From NCBI GenBank assembly GCA_012269805.1, contig JAAXJP010000255.1:1-6651 (forward strand): a DNA stretch of 6,651 nt, read 5' to 3'. The notes under the pieces were generated by a model, which was not told the origin of the DNA, did no database searches, and was given only the letters and a program-made list of their open reading frames with translations. This DNA comes from Rubrivirga sp. Its GTDB lineage: Bacteria; Bacteroidota; Rhodothermia; Rhodothermales; Rubricoccaceae. The position numbers and the translations under genes were made by a program. This document shows, one piece after another, positions 5,883 to 6,651 of this stretch; position 1 is the stretch's first letter; each line of letters begins with the position of its first letter.

Positions 5883-6039
5883 GGCGTGCCGGGGACGGGT
5901 TTTTCGGCCCGGGCGGGCGCCTCGGGAGTTGGAACGAGGCCGGCGGTGCGCTACCGGCCCGGCAGAGGCTCACCGGGCCCGAGTCCAAAGCCCCCCACGC
6001 CCGCAGCCAGCCGCGGGTGGCGGACAGAGCGCGTCCGGG
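5883..6039. other. Gene-free spacer between plus terminator and the minus-strand Fe-S carrier gene
   Basis: No believable gene or RNA is seen. The stretch is very GC-rich and holds hairpins at 5919-5940 (GCCTCG/CGAGGC), 5956-5979 (GGCCCGG/CCGGGCC, ten-base loop) and 6021-6037 (CGGAC/GTCCG). A competing stem joins 5938-5943 with 5954-5959. At this base composition short hairpins are expected by chance. It would form the 3' untranslated end of the minus-strand gene. Confidence 0.5.
5995..6020 (-). terminator. Weak candidate terminator for the Fe-S carrier gene
   Basis: Read on the minus strand, CCAC-CCGC pairs with GCGG-(GC bulge)-GTGG around an eight-base loop, starting 20 bases after the stop codon of the A-type carrier gene. 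The following bases are G-rich with only three T in a row, so it lacks a proper T-run. Position favours a terminator, composition does not. Confidence 0.3.
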
Positions 6040-6396
6040 TTACAACGAGAACGATTCGCCGCAGGCGCACGTCCGGACGGCCTGCGGGTTGTCGAAGTGG
6101 AAGCCCTTGCCCTCCAGGCCGTCGGTAAAGTCGAGCGTGGTCCCCTCGACGGTCACGAGCGAGCGGGGATCGAGCACGAGGCGGAGGCCGTCGGCCTCGA
6201 CGGTCTCGTCGGCGGGGCCGACCGTCGTGTCCCACCCGAGGTCGTAGGTCAGACCCGAGCACCCCCCCGGCACGACGGCGACCCGGAGGAACGTCGCGCC
6301 GAGGTCGACGCCTTCGGCGGCCGCGACGGCGGCCAACCGGCGCCGGGCCCGCTCGGTGATGGCGAACGGCATCGTTGGGGGGGCGGTCTCGGTCAT
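6040..6396 (-). CDS. A-type iron-sulfur carrier protein (IscA/ErpA/SufA family)
   Basis: A-type carriers receive [2Fe-2S] or [4Fe-4S] clusters from the assembly scaffold and pass them to target enzymes in the cytoplasm. With the ATG at 6396 the product has 118 residues. The three cluster-binding cysteines are all present: Cys46 in VVPGGCSGLTYDLG, and Cys110 and Cys112 in RTCACGESF, with the same 64- and 2-residue steps as E. coli IscA Cys35, Cys99 and Cys101. The DFTDGLEGKGFHFDNP block before the last two cysteines is typical. A TTG at 6417 and an ATG at 6372 are in frame; the TTG would add seven residues and the inner ATG would give a 110-residue protein beginning right at the conserved FAIT strand. 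None has a Shine-Dalgarno, so the exact start is uncertain. No isc or suf genes are adjacent, so IscA, ErpA and SufA cannot be told apart. Confidence 0.93.
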   Translation of the reverse strand: MTETAPPTMPFAITERARRRLAAVAAAEGVDLGATFLRVAVVPGGCSGLTYDLGWDTTVGPADETVEADGLRLVLDPRSLVTVEGTTLDFTDGLEGKGFHFDNPQAVRTCACGESFSL

Positions 6397-6563
6397 GGCG
6401 GCAGGTGGATGTGACAACGGGCTTTCGGGGACGCTTCACCGCGTTCGGGGGCGCTCGGCGACGCCTGTTCCGAACTTGCGAACCGCGCCCGGGCTCCGCC
6501 TTCCAACGGGGTTCACGGCAGCCATGGTACGGCCGTCGCGATTCAGCCCGTCTTAGCGGAACA
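6397..6563. other. Upstream region of the Fe-S carrier gene, no gene recognised
   Basis: This stretch should contain the promoter of the minus-strand carrier gene. I find no convincing sigma-factor motif of either the E. coli or the Bacteroidota (TTTG / TAnnTTTG) type, no operator-like palindrome, and no believable reading frame on either strand. A short plus-strand open frame through here is antisense to the carrier gene start and has no family features. Confidence 0.5.
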
Positions 6564-6651
6564 GGCCCCCCCCCGGCGGGGGGGCGGCGGGCGGGGCCCG
6601 CCGGCCGGGGGGGGGGGGCCGCGGCGGGGCGGGGGGGGGGGGGGGGGCGGG
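6564..6651. repeat. Pure G/C low-complexity tail at window end
   Basis: The last 88 bases contain only G and C, with G runs of 12 (6607-6618) and 17 (6631-6647). The change from normal sequence is abrupt after 6563. It does not look coding and has no regular repeat unit. Long G runs at a contig edge are commonly produced by no-signal calls on two-colour sequencers or by collapsed GC-rich reads, so an artefact is more likely than biology. Confidence 0.8.

Noticed and set aside
5541..5988. Several open frames of 60-84 codons on both strands in the gap after DUF192
   Set aside because: They overlap the strong terminator or structured region, have no family features, and show Arg/Pro-rich composition of chance frames.
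5883..6039. tRNA-like pieces on the minus strand (a GGTAGCGC stretch and a GTTCCAACTC stretch)
   Set aside because: They do not fit a cloverleaf: no T-arm GGTTCGAAT-type sequence, no anticodon arm and no acceptor stem at suitable spacing.
1..6651. CRISPR array, insertion sequence or defence island
   Set aside because: No regularly spaced repeats, no transposase or terminal inverted repeats, and no toxin-antitoxin or restriction genes. NurA here is the repair-type nuclease without defence partners in view.

Overview
The window is very GC-rich (roughly 70% by eye) and encodes ordinary bacterial proteins with strong GC bias at third codon positions. Almost none of the starts has a Shine-Dalgarno sequence. 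An outer-membrane-type protein and a lipoprotein point to a Gram-negative cell. Weak Shine-Dalgarno use, high GC, and the NurA plus stand-alone HAS-barrel pair suggest the Rhodothermota/Bacteroidota side (Rhodothermales or Rubricoccaceae-like). This placement is inference from gene style, not from a marker gene.

Layout. (1) Bases 1-812, minus: N-terminal 270 residues of a glutaryl-CoA dehydrogenase-like acyl-CoA dehydrogenase that runs off the left edge. (2) 888-1403, plus: small secreted, probably outer-membrane beta-barrel protein, divergent from the dehydrogenase. A GC-rich perfect palindrome at 1437-1454 separates it from the convergent next unit. (3) 3888-1469, minus: a three-gene unit of a carboxymuconolactone decarboxylase/AhpD-like CxxC protein, the nuclease NurA (joined by an ATGA overlap), and a HAS-barrel protein. 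(4) 3933-5594, plus: hemW (radical-SAM-type heme chaperone) followed after 24 bases by a DUF192 lipoprotein. This unit is divergent from the nurA unit across only 44 bases. (5) 5595-6039: a 445-base gene-free region with several hairpins, including one very strong plus-strand intrinsic terminator at 5846-5882 that may end either the hemW transcript or a small RNA. (6) 6396-6040, minus: A-type iron-sulfur carrier protein (IscA/ErpA family). (7) 6397-6563: leader of that gene with nothing recognisable; 6564-6651: a pure G/C low-complexity tail that looks like a contig-end artefact.

Functionally, the most informative group is the nurA unit. NurA is the nuclease partner of the HerA translocase in DNA end processing, and the neighbouring HAS-barrel protein carries the type of small beta-barrel that HerA has at its own N terminus. 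No HerA ATPase is in the window. HemW and the A-type carrier both belong to heme/iron-sulfur biology but are in separate transcription units. I found no CRISPR array, insertion sequence, tRNA, rRNA or phage gene.
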